A stretch of DNA of 64,000 bases from Vitis vinifera (lineage: Eukaryota > Streptophyta > Magnoliopsida > Vitales > Vitaceae): assembly GCF_030704535.1 (NCBI RefSeq), contig NC_081811.1:2615501-2679500 (forward strand). The letters are read 5' to 3'. Below, one piece after another: positions 49,151-62,694 of this stretch. Each line of letters opens with the position of its first letter. The stretch's first letter is position 1. The translations under genes were made by a program, and so were the position numbers. The notes beneath the pieces are model-generated. The model saw only the letters and a list, made by a program, of their open reading frames with translations. It did not search any database and had not been told where the DNA came from.

Positions 49151-51883
49151 CCCTCGGCGAACCCAACGATGGGGTTTCGCATGGACTTGTCACAATTAAT
49201 TGAGCCTTGTACGCCTTGACAATCTCATTTGATTCGGTCTTCGACGATAAGTTTTGAAATTTTTTTTATTTATAAAAATTATGAAAAAATAAATAGAAGC
49301 ATTGAAACGTTACAAACGGACATAATACTTTTTTTTATTGAAGAGATTTTCTATCTTTTATGGTTCGAGAAAATGCCACGATAGAAAATGTATAGTTTTT
49401 TTTTATTATTATTTATCATTCAATTAATGAATAAATTTTTTAAATTTAATATTAAAATAAATATTATGTTTATAAATAAATTAAATATAGACTGAAATAA
49501 ATTTCTTTTAATTTTAAATTTTACCTTATTTATTAAGAATATCAACATAAGAAAAGACTCAATAAACTAAAATTAATATTTGCTTTATGCCTAATATTTA
49601 TTTAATTGTTTTGAATGATAAATAACCCGAGATAATATACATTTTTGAAAAATTGAATTTGATTTCACATCTTTTTTTAGATCTCCAATACTTCTTATTC
49701 ATATAAACACCATATATTAAATCAAATATTTAAATCATATTTATCATGTATTACACCATAAATTTAATCATAATGTCAAGGGTTGCGGCAAAAGCATCAT
49801 TGGTGATGTCATTGAAGAGGAAAAAAAATTTCAAGCCACCACAAAAACTTGGAGATGTCATTGTAGACAAGAAAAACTTGGGCACCACTCACGACTGCCA
49901 ACAAAACCCTAGCCACCACTAGAGATGTCCTTATAAATAAGAAATCTAAGAAGGGAAATAAAAAAAGGAAAAAGGATTTTGTGTGGGAATTTATTTTTGA
50001 AACTTATCCGGTTAGTATTTCGTTTCAAGAAATCGACAAAATCAAATGATCCAAGCTGAGTCAATGTTAAATTATAACTTGGTTGTCGAAAATGCTTTGG
50101 ACATGTCTTAAAGGATACCACTCAATCAAAGCATATTGGAGTTAGTTAATACTTTGAACTTTGATAGTCAATAATATTTCCCTTATAGTAATTGGACAAA
50201 TAAAACGACAACTAAATATTGAGCATGATTGAAAGGTTGAAATATAGCTCTTGTGGTATAATTTCAACCATCAAAAGTTACATACGTCAACTAATCTCCT
50301 ACTTTCATAATCATAAGGGTCTTATAATTGTATGTTTTATTGTGGTTCCGACAAAGGGTATCATATATCAAATCATTTCATATGGTCCTCGAGTTTAAGA
50401 CAGTTAAGTGATGTTTGTTTTTTTACTTAATTCTAAATACAACATTTATGCTTAATAGTGTTAAATATTAGGTTGTTTGTTTTTATTGTATTTTATTTCT
50501 ATTAAGTAGTAAAAAGTATAGAAAAATTAATATGTTATTTTTTTTATTTAAAAAAAGCTACATATTTTGGTTTTTTCTATTTAATAAAAAGTTTATAATA
50601 AGTCATAAAGAAGTAGAAAAACAAACAACTTAAATTCTGAAAACAAATTGTTTTCAGCAAAAAGCCAAAAAAAACAAATACTACCTTAGTGATGATTAAA
50701 ATTTTATCACAATTATAGTGTCATGTAATTGCACACTTCGTTTAACCACGACCATAAATTATTATTATTTTTTTAATGATCATTTAATTGAGAATCATAA
50801 TACCACATTCACATATCCCGTTAAAACTTTATTGATATTTCAAATATAATTCAATCGTGACTATAAAACTTAAAAAAAGAAAAAGAAAAAAGAGAAAAAC
50901 ATTTGTCCTAGGAGTAGTCCTTGTTGGGTTGTGATCCAAGAAGCCCAATTATCACTTTGCAAGCCCATGCAAGTTAAAAGGAAGGCCCAAGTATCCATGG
51001 AAAAGAAATGCTGGCCCTTCAAAGGCTAAGTTAGGGCATCTATGAAAAATGAACAAAATCTCATACATTCGTTGGCATAGTAAAGATGTGTGCATTGATT
51101 TAGAGTCTAGACTCACCTGTCAAGAAAATGCATGAAAAAAAATAAACAATTTATAATGAATTAAAACTCAAGATTATTAAATTTACCCGAGAAAATAAGT
51201 CTACAGTAAAACTTAGCTTGGTAATTTGTGTTGATGGATTGTATAAGTGTTGTGTTAAAATTTGTGTATAAAAGAGAACATATGCAATTAAATCAAATAT
51301 GAAAGTAATTTTAAAATTGAACTAATTGAATAATTACATTCATTAAATAAAATAAAAATTTATAAGTGTAAATGAAAAATTATATATAATTAAATTAAAT
51401 GAGATAGAAAATGTAAATATATATGTGAATATGGAAGTTTGTATAAAATAGTATTAAATAAAATTTAATATTAAACTAATTATTGACTAAATAAATTAAA
51501 TATAATTTAAATATTAAATTATATGTACCACTTAAATTATAACTATAATGATAAAGCTTTTAAATATTAGTTTTTAAAAAAGGAAAATCAAATTGAAGTG
51601 CTTTTAAATATTTTACTTGGGCCCAGTTGGACTATGGGCCGGTCCGTAGTTGGCTCAGTTATCTATCCTTCATTTCAGTAATCCGGCCCAATTTTGAGCC
51701 CGCTAACTGCTATCCATTCCAGATGTGGAATCAGCTGATTAACCTTATTTTATGTCACAATTATTCTTATGACGAAAAGCTATACAAATGAATTATAGAA
51801 GAAATGAAACAACTTCCGACCAAAATAAATTATTCTCCAAAAAAGGGAGAGTTTTATTCAGAAGTGAATACACTTTGGAAGCA
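49151..51883. other. Spacer between the two YUC genes
   Basis: AT-rich with no gene seen. It holds the MITE at 50472-50629 and a cluster of TGGGCC/GGGCCC-type motifs at 51618-51705 just beyond the 3' end of YUC gene 2. Confidence 0.5.
50472..50629. mobile_element. MITE with 13-bp perfect terminal inverted repeats
   Basis: GTTGTTTGTTTTT (50472-50484) and AAAAACAAACAAC (50617-50629) are exact inverted repeats bounding 158 bp of AT-rich DNA. TTA precedes the left side (one G between) and TTA follows the right, suggesting a PIF/Harbinger-type insertion. Confidence 0.6.
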
Positions 51884-53472
51884 TCACAGCTGTGTCTTGA
51901 TATCATTAGCTATGTTCTGGGCATCCAGGGCCGATCCATACAGGCCTCTTCTTGCCAGTCCAGCACAGTACAAACCATTCTTTCCCTTCCAGTGATTAGG
52001 AAAACTTGGCTTTGGAAGTCCATCCTCGTTCAAAAGATAATCATCTCCCTATCAAAACAATGAAGGTCTTAGACTTAGAGTCGAATCATCGGGTCGGGTC
52101 GGGTTAGGTTTGGGTTTCCATAATCGACCCGGTCAACCTAAATTAAGAAACACTCAATCTTTTTTCATTCTAATATAAAGTACTTTGTCCAAGTTTAAAT
52201 TTTTATTTATTTGGATTTGGGTCAAATTAGGATAAATTCCATATAAAACAACGGTTAATTCCATCAATCTAAACTGAAGAATTAAATGGAGGAGGATTGT
52301 CTTAATGAATTTACCTTAAGCCATTTGCTTGTGGATCTCTTAAATCCAGTAGCAAAGACAATAGCATCAAATGGATGTGATTTGCCACCCTCAAATACAA
52401 CCTCATCACCTCTGATGCCTATCAGCTTCGGCAAAACCTGTCCGAAATTAAGGAATATAAGATCAAGAATATTGCTAGAAAATACTTGGTTGCTTTTATA
52501 TGATTCAAAATTTTTGGACCTCTGTCTCTCTCTCTCTCTCTCACCTGAATCTCGCCGGACTTGATCTTGCCGAACGTGCCAGTGTTGACAACAGGGTACT
52601 TTCCATACTTGACTTTCAAAAAGAAGGGACCCTCTTCAGGCCTGGTTATGCCATACTTGTTGAGATCTCCATAGACGAGCTTGCTGAGAATCACCATCAA
52701 TGAGTCCACCATGTTGTATGGGATATATTTCAACAACGCCAGCCCCAGGTTTACCATTTCCCTTGAGAGCATATGAAGCTGCATACACCCAACATACAGT
52801 TTAGTACCAACCATGGAGGAAAAAAAGAGACAGATCTAGATAAAAAACATGTAGAATTACCGGGCTTCGAACAACAATCGAGGTCTTGGCACCACAATTT
52901 GATAGATCCAGTGCAATCTCCATGCCAGAATTCCCAGACCCAACAACCAGAACCTTCATGTCGGCAAACTCTTTTCCATTTTTGTATTGGGTCGAGTGAA
53001 TAACCTTTCCGATGAAAGTACTGAGCCCATCAATGTCCGGTACAAACGCATCGCTCGTTTCGCCGCTGGCCACCACCAAGAACAGCCCGGAGTACTCCTC
53101 AAGCTCACCGGATTCTCCATTTCTCACCCCAACATTCCATTTTCCCCTGGATTCATCAAAGCTCCCGGACTCCACCGATCTCCTGTACATAGGACGAATG
53201 TTGAAGTGGTCGGCATAGTCGTCCAAGTACTGAACGAACTGCTGCCTGGACGGATACTTGGGCCAATCTGCCGGCATCTCCATGTGCGGGAGCGTGCAAT
53301 ACTGCTTCGGCAAGTGAAGATGAAGCCTGTCGTACGCTTTTTTCTTCCACAAAGACGCACAGCAGTCTTCCCTTTCGAGGATAAGATACGGTATCGATAG
53401 TTGGCATAGGCACCCCGCCATGGCTAACCCAGATGGGCCGGCTCCTACAATAATCACAGCTGCTTCCGGCAT
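51884..53472 (-). CDS. YUC: YUCCA-type flavin monooxygenase 2 (YUC10/11-like)
   Basis: Exons 53472-52861, 52778-52545, 52437-52315, 52048-51884 (1134 nt, 377 aa), GT-AG. Motifs: GAGPSG (about 10-15), [17 protein letters not shown] and FATGF, with [17 protein letters not shown] near the C-terminus. Same family, reaction and exon plan as the gene at 45055-47603 (exons 2 and 3 have identical lengths, 234 and 123 nt), so the pair arose by tandem duplication. The introns are short (82, 107, 266 nt), probably the original state. The start before [11 protein letters not shown] fits the family; an in-frame ATG 30 bp upstream is the alternative. A TATA box lies at 53558-53565. Confidence 0.93.
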
Positions 53473-53557
53473 TCTCTTCCAGTACAAGTATCTTGATGAC
53501 AAAGACTAATGGAAGAAACAACCAAGAATGTGAAAAGGAGGAGAGTTGAAGCGGAGG

Positions 53558-53565
53558 TATTTATA
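53558..53565 (-). promoter_or_regulatory. TATA box of YUC gene 2
   Basis: TATAAATA on the minus strand, about 86 bp upstream of the ATG at 53472. Confidence 0.6.
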
Positions 53566-53569
53566 AGGG

Positions 53570-56500
53570 TTTTGTGGACAATATCATAAAGGAATAGTCA
53601 TAAACTGCTGGATATGTTCCTTGACGTGTAAACTAGAGCAATTAATACTATAAAATGTGAAATGAGAAAAAGGGTTGGTTGAATTTTCTAAAAGAAGAAG
53701 TGGAAGGGTCCTCAACTTTTTGTAGTAGTTGATCTAGAATTCTTATGACCCTGATGTTGAAATGCATGGTTTGCAAATGCTAGGGTTAATAGTTATGATT
53801 GTATGTGGGGAAGGTGAATACTCAATCAAGGGAACATCATTATTGACTCTCTTTTTATCTGCAAAGCAACCATACTTGGTTTCATATTATAAAGATTTTG
53901 TCAAGTGACTTTTGGTTGGTCCCCTAGTTAAAGAGTGGCATGACACATGATAAATCATTTTAGAGAAGGGCTTATCAGAATGGGAGGATTACCCTCATGT
54001 TTATTGTTGTTTACTGCACCCCTCAATTGCCATTTGTGAAAAAGAGCGTTGAATATTTAATACTCTTCATTTGTTATTGACCACCACCTGACCACGAATT
54101 AATTCTATTTTTCTATGAATTAGTGTCTATTAGAGAAATATTTAATAAATGATTCTCTTAAAAACACTTCTAAGTAAAAACATTAATAAACATGCTTTTA
54201 TTTTGTTTTATTTTATAAAAATATGGATAAAATGATATTTAATTATACCTCACCAATGAAGTTTTGTTGGATAACTTGAAAATGAAGTGAAGAGAAAAAT
54301 TCTAAGGCATCCAATTCATATCCACCCAAATTTGGATATGGGCAATTAAAAGTATATTAAAAAAAAATTGAACAAATATATAGAATTAGAGTATACGTAA
54401 ATAAGGTGGACAAAAAATGGAATCATAGTACAAATAATGAAATAAATGAAAATTTTGAACAAATCGGTAAAATTAGAGTATAAGTAGTAAATAATGTAAA
54501 AAAATAAAATGAAATCATGGTACAAGTGAGTGAAAATTTTGAATGAATAAGTAAAATTAGAGTATAAGTAGTAAATGAGGTAGAAAAAACAAAATTATCG
54601 TACAAATAAATGGAAATTTTGAACAAATACAATAAGAATAAAAGTAGCAAATAAGGTGAAAACGTATTTTCTTTTTGAAGAAATTTTCGAAAAGCTATTT
54701 ATCATGAAAATTTTTCAAATTAGAAAGTTGTTTCGCATTTTAAAATGGAAAACAAAATTGTTTTAAGTTTTGAATTTGCATAGAGGTAGTTAGCTCAAAT
54801 TACATTAAAATATGATAAGAATATTTCCTAAATATGAGCATTAGATTATTTCTAAAGGGGTTATTTGGAGGGAGTGGTAAAAATAATCACGAAATTAGAA
54901 ATTTGACTCCTCAATGAATTTTTCAAGGCATGATCATTTTTTTACTATTTGTCCTTTTGATTTTCTTCCAAAAGTATGCCAATTTCATTTCATATTTTCA
55001 TCATTGTATCCAACTTTCTCTCTATAACCCACTTTAATTTCTTTCCCGTAAAGTGCTAGCATACTTCTATTTCCAAGTCAATCTCTTTTTGTTGCCACCA
55101 TCTTTGTCATGAAAGACCCACCATAGTCTTGTCTCTAAGTTGGTAGTTCTCTCCCCACCACGTTAATCTTTCTATTTCTTTTTCAAGTTATGATGCCCTA
55201 TGAAGACCCGACTCTGTCACAATTTCTCCTAACAAACTCTGGTGGACTTGACCCTTAAGGTCTTTCTCTTGTGTTTTAACATGGTACGAAACTTTACTTG
55301 CAAAGAAATATAGATAAAAGAGGGGATATAATATTTACAAAGTTTTTCTTCCGTTTAATATATTATTCATTTATATTAAATTCTGCTTAAGTTGCATCTA
55401 AAAAAAGAAGTAAAAATTTTAATATGAATATTTACTTGGATTGTGTCGGAGATAAGCTTATTTTAGATGACGTAATTGAGATTAAGATTTCAATTAGAAT
55501 GCTTAACTCAATTATACTAAGATTAAGTTCAATTTAAAAATAACTTAAATGAGATGAAATTATCAATAAAAATGTCGGTTAAATTTTATTTTTAAACTTT
55601 AATTGGAACTGAGTTCTTAATCAAAATATTCACTTGAACTTAATTATAGCTGATTAGGTTTTCGTTCCAAATGTTTCAAATCTATCTATTCTCTAATTGA
55701 TATAAAATGTTGAGATTGAACCTATTAAGTGAATTCAACTTGCTAGGTCATAAAAACATTCATATATATAAATAGAAAAGAAGGTCACAATTTTACTTAA
55801 TCGGAAGGCACATATTTTCAAAGATTTTATATTAATCAACACCTACTTTCTTCTTTTATGTCTTCAACAAATTGCCTTGTGCTCCTTAATAGATCACTTT
55901 AGCTTTGTAGAAAGATGAACGGGCTAATGCACCATTATACCCTTCCATTGAAAGGACTTTTAAGAAGATTTCTTAAAAGATTTTGAGAGTTTGAATATTA
56001 GGGCAAAGTAATGGCAATATACTCGATTACGCGCATTATCATTCTAAGTCTTAAACTTGGTAATTTATGGTATAACCCTAATAGATCTAGTTAAAGCAAC
56101 TTTAGAAAGAGTTCTTTTATCAAAAGACAATTGTCGAATCTTAAGAAATCATTTTATTTATAAAAAAAAAATCCCTAATCTTCCAACTGGCTAAAGAGGG
56201 ATGTTAGAACCATGCCCAAGCATTTGAATGCTACACAGGGGGTTGTTCCTCCTTTTTCCTCAAATTTTTGCTTCATTTCTAATTCTTTTTACTTTTAACT
56301 TATCATTACTTTACTTTATATTTCCAAACACATTTACCTCATCCAAACTCAATTGTTGAGTGTTTTTGAAATCAATCAAAATCATTAACGTCCAAGAAAG
56401 TAAGCTTAATCAAACTAGTGTATAATAGGAATAAACCTATCAACCTAATCTAAAACACTATTATCTATAACTATTTATAAGAAATATATATGTGTAAAGG

Positions 56501-58118
56501 AACAAAAAACATCAATTTCACCATTCAAAATTAATAACTTAGAATTTTTATTAAGTAGTTTAAATTTATGGTATCATAGTTCCACTTCAATTTAAGGTTT
56601 AATTATAATTTCTTCTAATACGACTCAAATTTCATTTTGAATGAGTAAAATGATTTGCGATGCACAAACTGAGAAAATTGAGGGAATCCGATCAAAGTAT
56701 ATGCTTCATAGGTAGAACATTTCCTAAACTTGTTTCTTTTAACTTCAACACCCTTTTGTAGATCAAATAATGTTATTTTTTAACAAATTATTTTCTATAG
56801 ATACCTTTTGAAGTCTTCTAAACCATCAATAAGTTGAACCTAGTGTAAATGCATCAGAAGGGAAAAAAAAATCCCTTACCTAGTAAAACATGTTCAAGAA
56901 AGCATAAAATTGTCAACTTCACTATACTTGGTTGGAAATTGATTTCTCTTCTAACTTTGCCTCCTTTATTCTCTTTATCATTTTTTGAATTACATTGATA
57001 TAATAACATATGATAAACAATTTGAGAAAAAGATTTCATATTTGTCATACCTTAGAAGTAGCCAAAGCAAAATATTTTAAACATTTCTAATCACATTCCA
57101 ACCAAATTCTTGATCTTGGTATTCTCAATGGCAACAATATGATTGTAAGTAACTTTGGAAGGAAAATGACCTTTTTATTTGTATATTCTATACAAAAATT
57201 ATTAAAAAAAAATTGGTAGTATACAAGAACACATATACTATGCTTTCCCATTAGGAAAAATATATTAACAATTAATAAACTTAAATACATATGACACTAC
57301 CGTAAAACCTTTACAAACACATACACAACAAAGACAACAAAACATATGCAACAACCTTCTATGTAAATAAAGATACGAGGCAATCTCGTCTTCTTATTAT
57401 CAAAGAAATGGGTGATGCAAAAGTTATGTCTTTAATAAGTAATATGACTAATATAGAAGAAACAATAAGTTAAACAAAATTTTGCAGAAATGATAAGCAA
57501 TGAATGTGACGTAATAATAACATACATTATAGATTATGTAAATGATTGAGTCTGCTTAAAAATTGTTTTTCTTTGTTCTTAGAAATAAAAAATGGTTTTT
57601 TAGACTCAAAAACACTTTTGATAACTTATTCTAAAAATAAGGTAATTTTTGGTAACACATTTTAATTATTTTAAGTTATTTTTATTTGTTTTCTAAAAAC
57701 TGTTTAAAAAAATAATTATATAAAATGAAAAGTAATTAAAAATAAAACATTACAGATAAAAATTGTTTTTAAAAATATTTGAAAACATACAAAATAAGTT
57801 GAGAATATTTCAAATTATCAAATAAGCCTTTATTATAAAAAATATTGTAAAACTATTTATAAAAACTGTTTTAAAAAATTATTTTTGAAATTTCTCATTC
57901 ATGTCATGGTTCGAAGATTCAACTCCGCATGTAGCACAAAGTAAATTAAAGCTATTATTTTGGCCACTTGATAAGAAGGTGAGCCATCTTCAAAGGAGGT
58001 TCTCCCCCACTATGTATTAAATGTAACCGAACATGCTCAGTTCTCCCCCACTATATATTAATGTAAATGAATATGCTCAATACCATTGGCAAATATCAAT
58101 GGGTCGTCATTATATGAA
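53570..58118. other. AT-rich intergenic DNA
   Basis: No gene seen on either strand. It contains the minisatellite at 54365-54660, a MITE-like block at about 57590-57895 and a 41-bp tandem pair at about 58000-58081 (TTCTCCCCCACTAT). Confidence 0.6.
54365..54660. repeat. Minisatellite, about 85-bp unit, 3-4 copies
   Basis: TTTTGAACAAAT..., AATTAGAGTATAAGTAG and ATCATAGTACAAAT blocks recur in the same order at intervals of about 80-88 bp, starting near 54368, 54456, 54540 and 54618. Confidence 0.8.
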
Positions 58119-58121
58119 TTA

Positions 58122-58455
58122 GGTCTTGTTTAACAACTGTTTTCAAGAACAATTTTATGTTTTTTAGAATAAAAAAAATTAAAAAATATGTTTAACAATC
58201 AGAAATTGTTTTCTATTTTCTAATAAAATAGAATGTTATCAGATAACTTCTTATAATTGTTTTCAGTTGTTTTTTTATAACTGGTTTAAAGAATATATAA
58301 TGATTAAAAATAAAGTTATATACATAAAATTTATTTTCAAAACATATTTAAAAATATTAAAAACAAGTTAAAAATAATTTTAGATTTCTAAACAAACTTT
58401 TGTTATATAAAACATTATAGAACAGTTTTCAAAAACTGTTCTAAAAAACAAGGCC
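58122..58455. mobile_element. Tourist-like (PIF/Harbinger) MITE, 334 bp
   Basis: Starts GGTCTTGTTT and ends AAACAAGGCC (inverted ends with one mismatch), flanked by TTA at 58119-58121 and 58456-58458. Terminal GG-N-C-TTGTTT and a TTA duplication are the marks of Tourist elements. It is non-coding and AT-rich. Confidence 0.75.
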
Positions 58456-58458
58456 TTA

Positions 58459-61400
58459 ATATTTTAACAAATAGATAACTACAAAAAGTGAATTAAGGCC
58501 CACTAAGGCCATGTTTGGATCCATTCTAAGAAAATAAAATTTTGGACAAATTTACCTAATTTTGGTAGTTCCTATAACATGTATAACTTTACTTAGAATC
58601 AAATCATCAAAACAAATTAATAATAGGTAAAAAAAACAAAAACAAAAACTCATCTATAATACTTTCTTTGGAAGATACTAAATAGATAGCACCAATCAAG
58701 TAGTTTGCTTATTTTTATTTTTTTTATTCCAATTCATTCAATATCTTAAGATTTGAATTACACATCGAGATGACCCACCTTCATTTAGAACTGTTGGGTG
58801 GTGGTGGCGGCTATGAGATTAGATTGGTAGGTGGAAAAATATCTGATCGGATTAAGGTTGGTTGCAGTGTGACCGATACCAGAGAGATTCATGGTTGGAA
58901 TTCAACAGAGACTCATGGCTAAAAGTCAACATTGAAATCCTCAGAATTCTGGGATTTGTACCTTTGTTTTTAGGTTCCCATTTGGTGGGGCCATGACTCT
59001 CAAATCTCCACACTCCTCCTCGGCTATCGATTGAGGTTAAAAGACACGAAAAGGGGATGAAAAAGCTGAAAGAAGACTTGGAAAATGTGGAAGGAGTAGA
59101 TAAGGCTTACATAACTTCAATGCTAAGAAAGTAGCGCGTCAATGTAAAGTTCTAACTTTTATTCTTATCCTAGATAGTTTTATTTTTATTTTTATTTTTT
59201 TTTCTTTTTAATTTCTATCATCTCATTTAAATATTAATTAATATTCAATAAGGGTGACCCATTGCACTTGCCTATCCTACCAAGTAACTTCTAATATAAA
59301 ATTTATTTTTAAATAATTTTTTTCAGTGTTTTTTCATCATTTTATTTAAAAATTAATTAACTTCCTATGGAAAGTCTGATTTTTCAAACTTTAAAGTGCA
59401 AAGTTTTTGTATACAACAATTTCTAATATAAAATTCATAAAATTTCAATTAGTTGTAATAATTTTTTTATAATTTTAAAAAGAGAGTGAAGGGGTGTTTG
59501 GTAAAATTTAAAATTTATTATTTAATAACTTAAATTGACTTTATGTTAAATTATAATTAAGTTATTAATTTAAAACTTATTACTTAATTTAAATATTAAG
59601 GTTGTTTGATAAAATTGTATTAAAATTTATTTTAAATTATCAAATAATTTATTTATTTTCATAAATTATAATTAAGATAAATGAGATCGAGTAATGAGGG
59701 AGGTCATAGCAATAAATAATGATAAAAAAATATAAAATAAATATATGGATTTAATAATAAGTTAATTGTTTGTATTTGTTACTTAAAGTTTTTTTTTTTT
59801 TTTTTTACTTTTAGTTATACAATTAAGTCATTTTATTAAATGTACTTAATTTATTTAATGATTTAAATTAAATTATTAAGTCATTTTAAGTAGTTATTAA
59901 GTTGGTTTACTAAACATCTATTTAAAAGGTGGATGAAAATTTTAACTTTTGTAAAATGTAGAAAAAAAGAAAGTTATTTCTTTTATGTTGAAAAATGTAT
60001 TTTTAAAATAGTTTTATTTAAAAAATATATTTTTTAGATTTTTTAAAAGGTCCACTGAAGAGACCAATTCTTTAGAGTTGAATGATATGTAACCTAGGAC
60101 AGGGCGGTCTCCTAACTCCTGACTGTATTAGGGCTGGCCTGGCCTGTAGTATAATGAGGGTGCACCCCATGTGAAAACATGTCCCTTGTGCAGCCCCATG
60201 AAAAAACTAATCAACTACACTAGCTTACAAATGAAGAAAACACCAAACAAGGCATTATTTATTTTTCTGCTTTTAGTCACAAAATAAATAATTTGTTCAC
60301 AATTATTTCTGGCTTTTTTTTAATCCTTTTCAATTGTTAAAATTGCTGTCTATTTTAAAATAACAATAATAAAAAATTATATTCTAACATGTCCCTTTTA
60401 GAATCATGTTATATAATATTTTATTTATAGAAAGAATATTAAAAATATATTTAAAATGAGATGTAGATAAAAATAAATTATAGAATAAATGATATCAAAA
60501 TATTATTTTTTGATGTAAAAAATATCCTTTTATTTAAATAAATAAAAAAAATCTAAGTCTCAATCACGTGCAATTATAATATGATATGAGATCAAATAGA
60601 CAAAGACGGGATTGAATGAGTCAAATAGGCAAATCTAGAATTAGGGTTAAACTATACCAAGGGCTCTTACGGTTTAAAAATATATTTACGGGTATTTTCC
60701 ATAATTATTGGCAATCAAAAAAATATTAATAGCATTTGATATCAATGATTATCTAAAAGAATAAAATAAAAGCCCAAGTCAACCACACTTTTTACACAAA
60801 AAAAAAAAAAAAAAAAAACAAGGAAAAAGAATATGATTTGAATTTGAACATCATTTTACTTGTGTTTCAACTAAAATTGAGTGCTATATACATGAAAAAT
60901 AGTTAAGCAAAAGCAACCAAGCGTGACTTTGAAGACAATACATCCCTCATCAAAACCCTAAAAAGACTAGGAGATTAAAATACCCTCTTTATATTTATTT
61001 ATTTATTTTTTTAATTTAATACTTTTTGGGTAATATAAGAAGTAATATCCATCTGGTTAACTTGTTGTTTCATGTATAAAAATCAAATCAATTTTTTCTT
61101 GAGTGCAAGTCCCTTTCCTTTGGTTGTGTAGACTTTTCTTCATTAAAATTTCAAAATCAATGACAGCTCCTTTCCAATCAAAAGGAAAATATCTATAAAA
61201 TTATGTTTGGCTGGAGAGAATTTGAAGGATCCTCTTCATGTTCATGAATCATAATAAACAACACCCATTTTTTTAATTTAATTATTAGCATGATGTGCAC
61301 TGATACCTAAAAAATTGTCCCAAGGTTTTGACCCACTCAACATGTCAAAAAAATATTGCAATGTGTTATTAACTTCCAATTTTTAAACTTGAGACTCGAG

Positions 61401-62690
61401 AGTTGAACGTTAATAATAAAAGCCATAATTTTTAAAATATTATGTTTATATTATAAAATTTTTATTAAATATAATTTTTAAAAATAAATAAAAAATAGAA
61501 CTTCTAGAGGAGCTGACTTTTACTTTTAGCTTTTTTTTAAGCCATTTTTTCGTGTATAAAATTAAATAAATAAATATAAAATAGCTTTTAATTTTTTAGA
61601 AGCCGATTCAAATTGAATAAGATAAGAATATTTTAAAATTGTCAAACTTTAGACCGTATCACCTTAGCTTTCTTTTGAATTTCAAAATAAGGATTAAAAT
61701 ATTAATGTAACTTAAAGGAAGTTTTAGAAGCAATCAGAACAATTATTAGTAAATAAAATAATTTAAAATTTATTAATAATAATATTAACATATTTTGGAA
61801 AGAATAATTTTATTGTCGTTGTCATTAGTTTTGACCTTTTGAGATGACTTCTTCGAGCCATTCACAAGCAGCAACCTGCGCGCTCAACTACTACATTTTT
61901 TATTCCTTCTACGGTTGTACCCACCATTGAAAAAATAAAAAATTCTTTTTCATTTTCAAATAAGTCATACCCTTTTAATTTTCCACTTGGATCTTACTCT
62001 ATTGCGTCGATTCTCGTGGTGCATATGCTACTAATTAACTAATATTTTAACGGATTGAAATTGTAAAATAATGACTTATAATATTGTTTAAGAATTTTTG
62101 GGGTATGGCGATAGTGACCAAGTGAACTGATCCGATCCTCATCCAATAAAATGAGAAATGGGGAAATAATTTATAAGAGTCAAAAACTCTCTTTCTATGA
62201 AAAGTCAGAAAGAATATCGCTTTGTAAGAATGTTTTCTCTTTTAAATTTCACCAGTTTTTTCTTCATGAATAAATGTTAAGATATTTGTGTTGTAAAAAC
62301 ATAGTGGTTCTCAATCTTTTTTAGTTTCATTCATGATTTGAGACATAAAATTTCACTGATTCTAAATTGAGTTTAAAAATAAAATTTAATTTTATAAAAC
62401 TACAAATATTGTACTATAGTGCAAAATTGTTTAAAGTATTATCCATATTTTCAATAATTGATTAAACCGCTTTACAAAATACAATTTAAAACATTTCAAA
62501 ATTAATCTACAAAATAAAATAAATTTTTCTTTTTGAAAAGCTCTTAAACTTTTAAGTTAAATAATTGTTAAGAACAAAAGATTGTTTTTTACGAAGATTT
62601 TCCATACATGCCTGATATTTTTTTCAAACTATTTTCATAAATAGATTAATATGTCATCATTTTTTGTAAAAATTAAAGGATATTTTTGCA
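58459..62690. other. AT-rich intergenic DNA
   Basis: No gene seen. A possible MITE occupies about 59492-59919 (GGTGTTTGGTAAAA at one end, TTTACTAAACATC at the other). An A-run of about 20 lies near 60800. Confidence 0.55.
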
Positions 62691-62694
62691 TTAG

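Noticed and set aside
52987..53400. 137-codon plus-strand frame
   Set aside because: Antisense shadow of YUC gene 2 exon 1; 47121-47468 is the same for gene 1.
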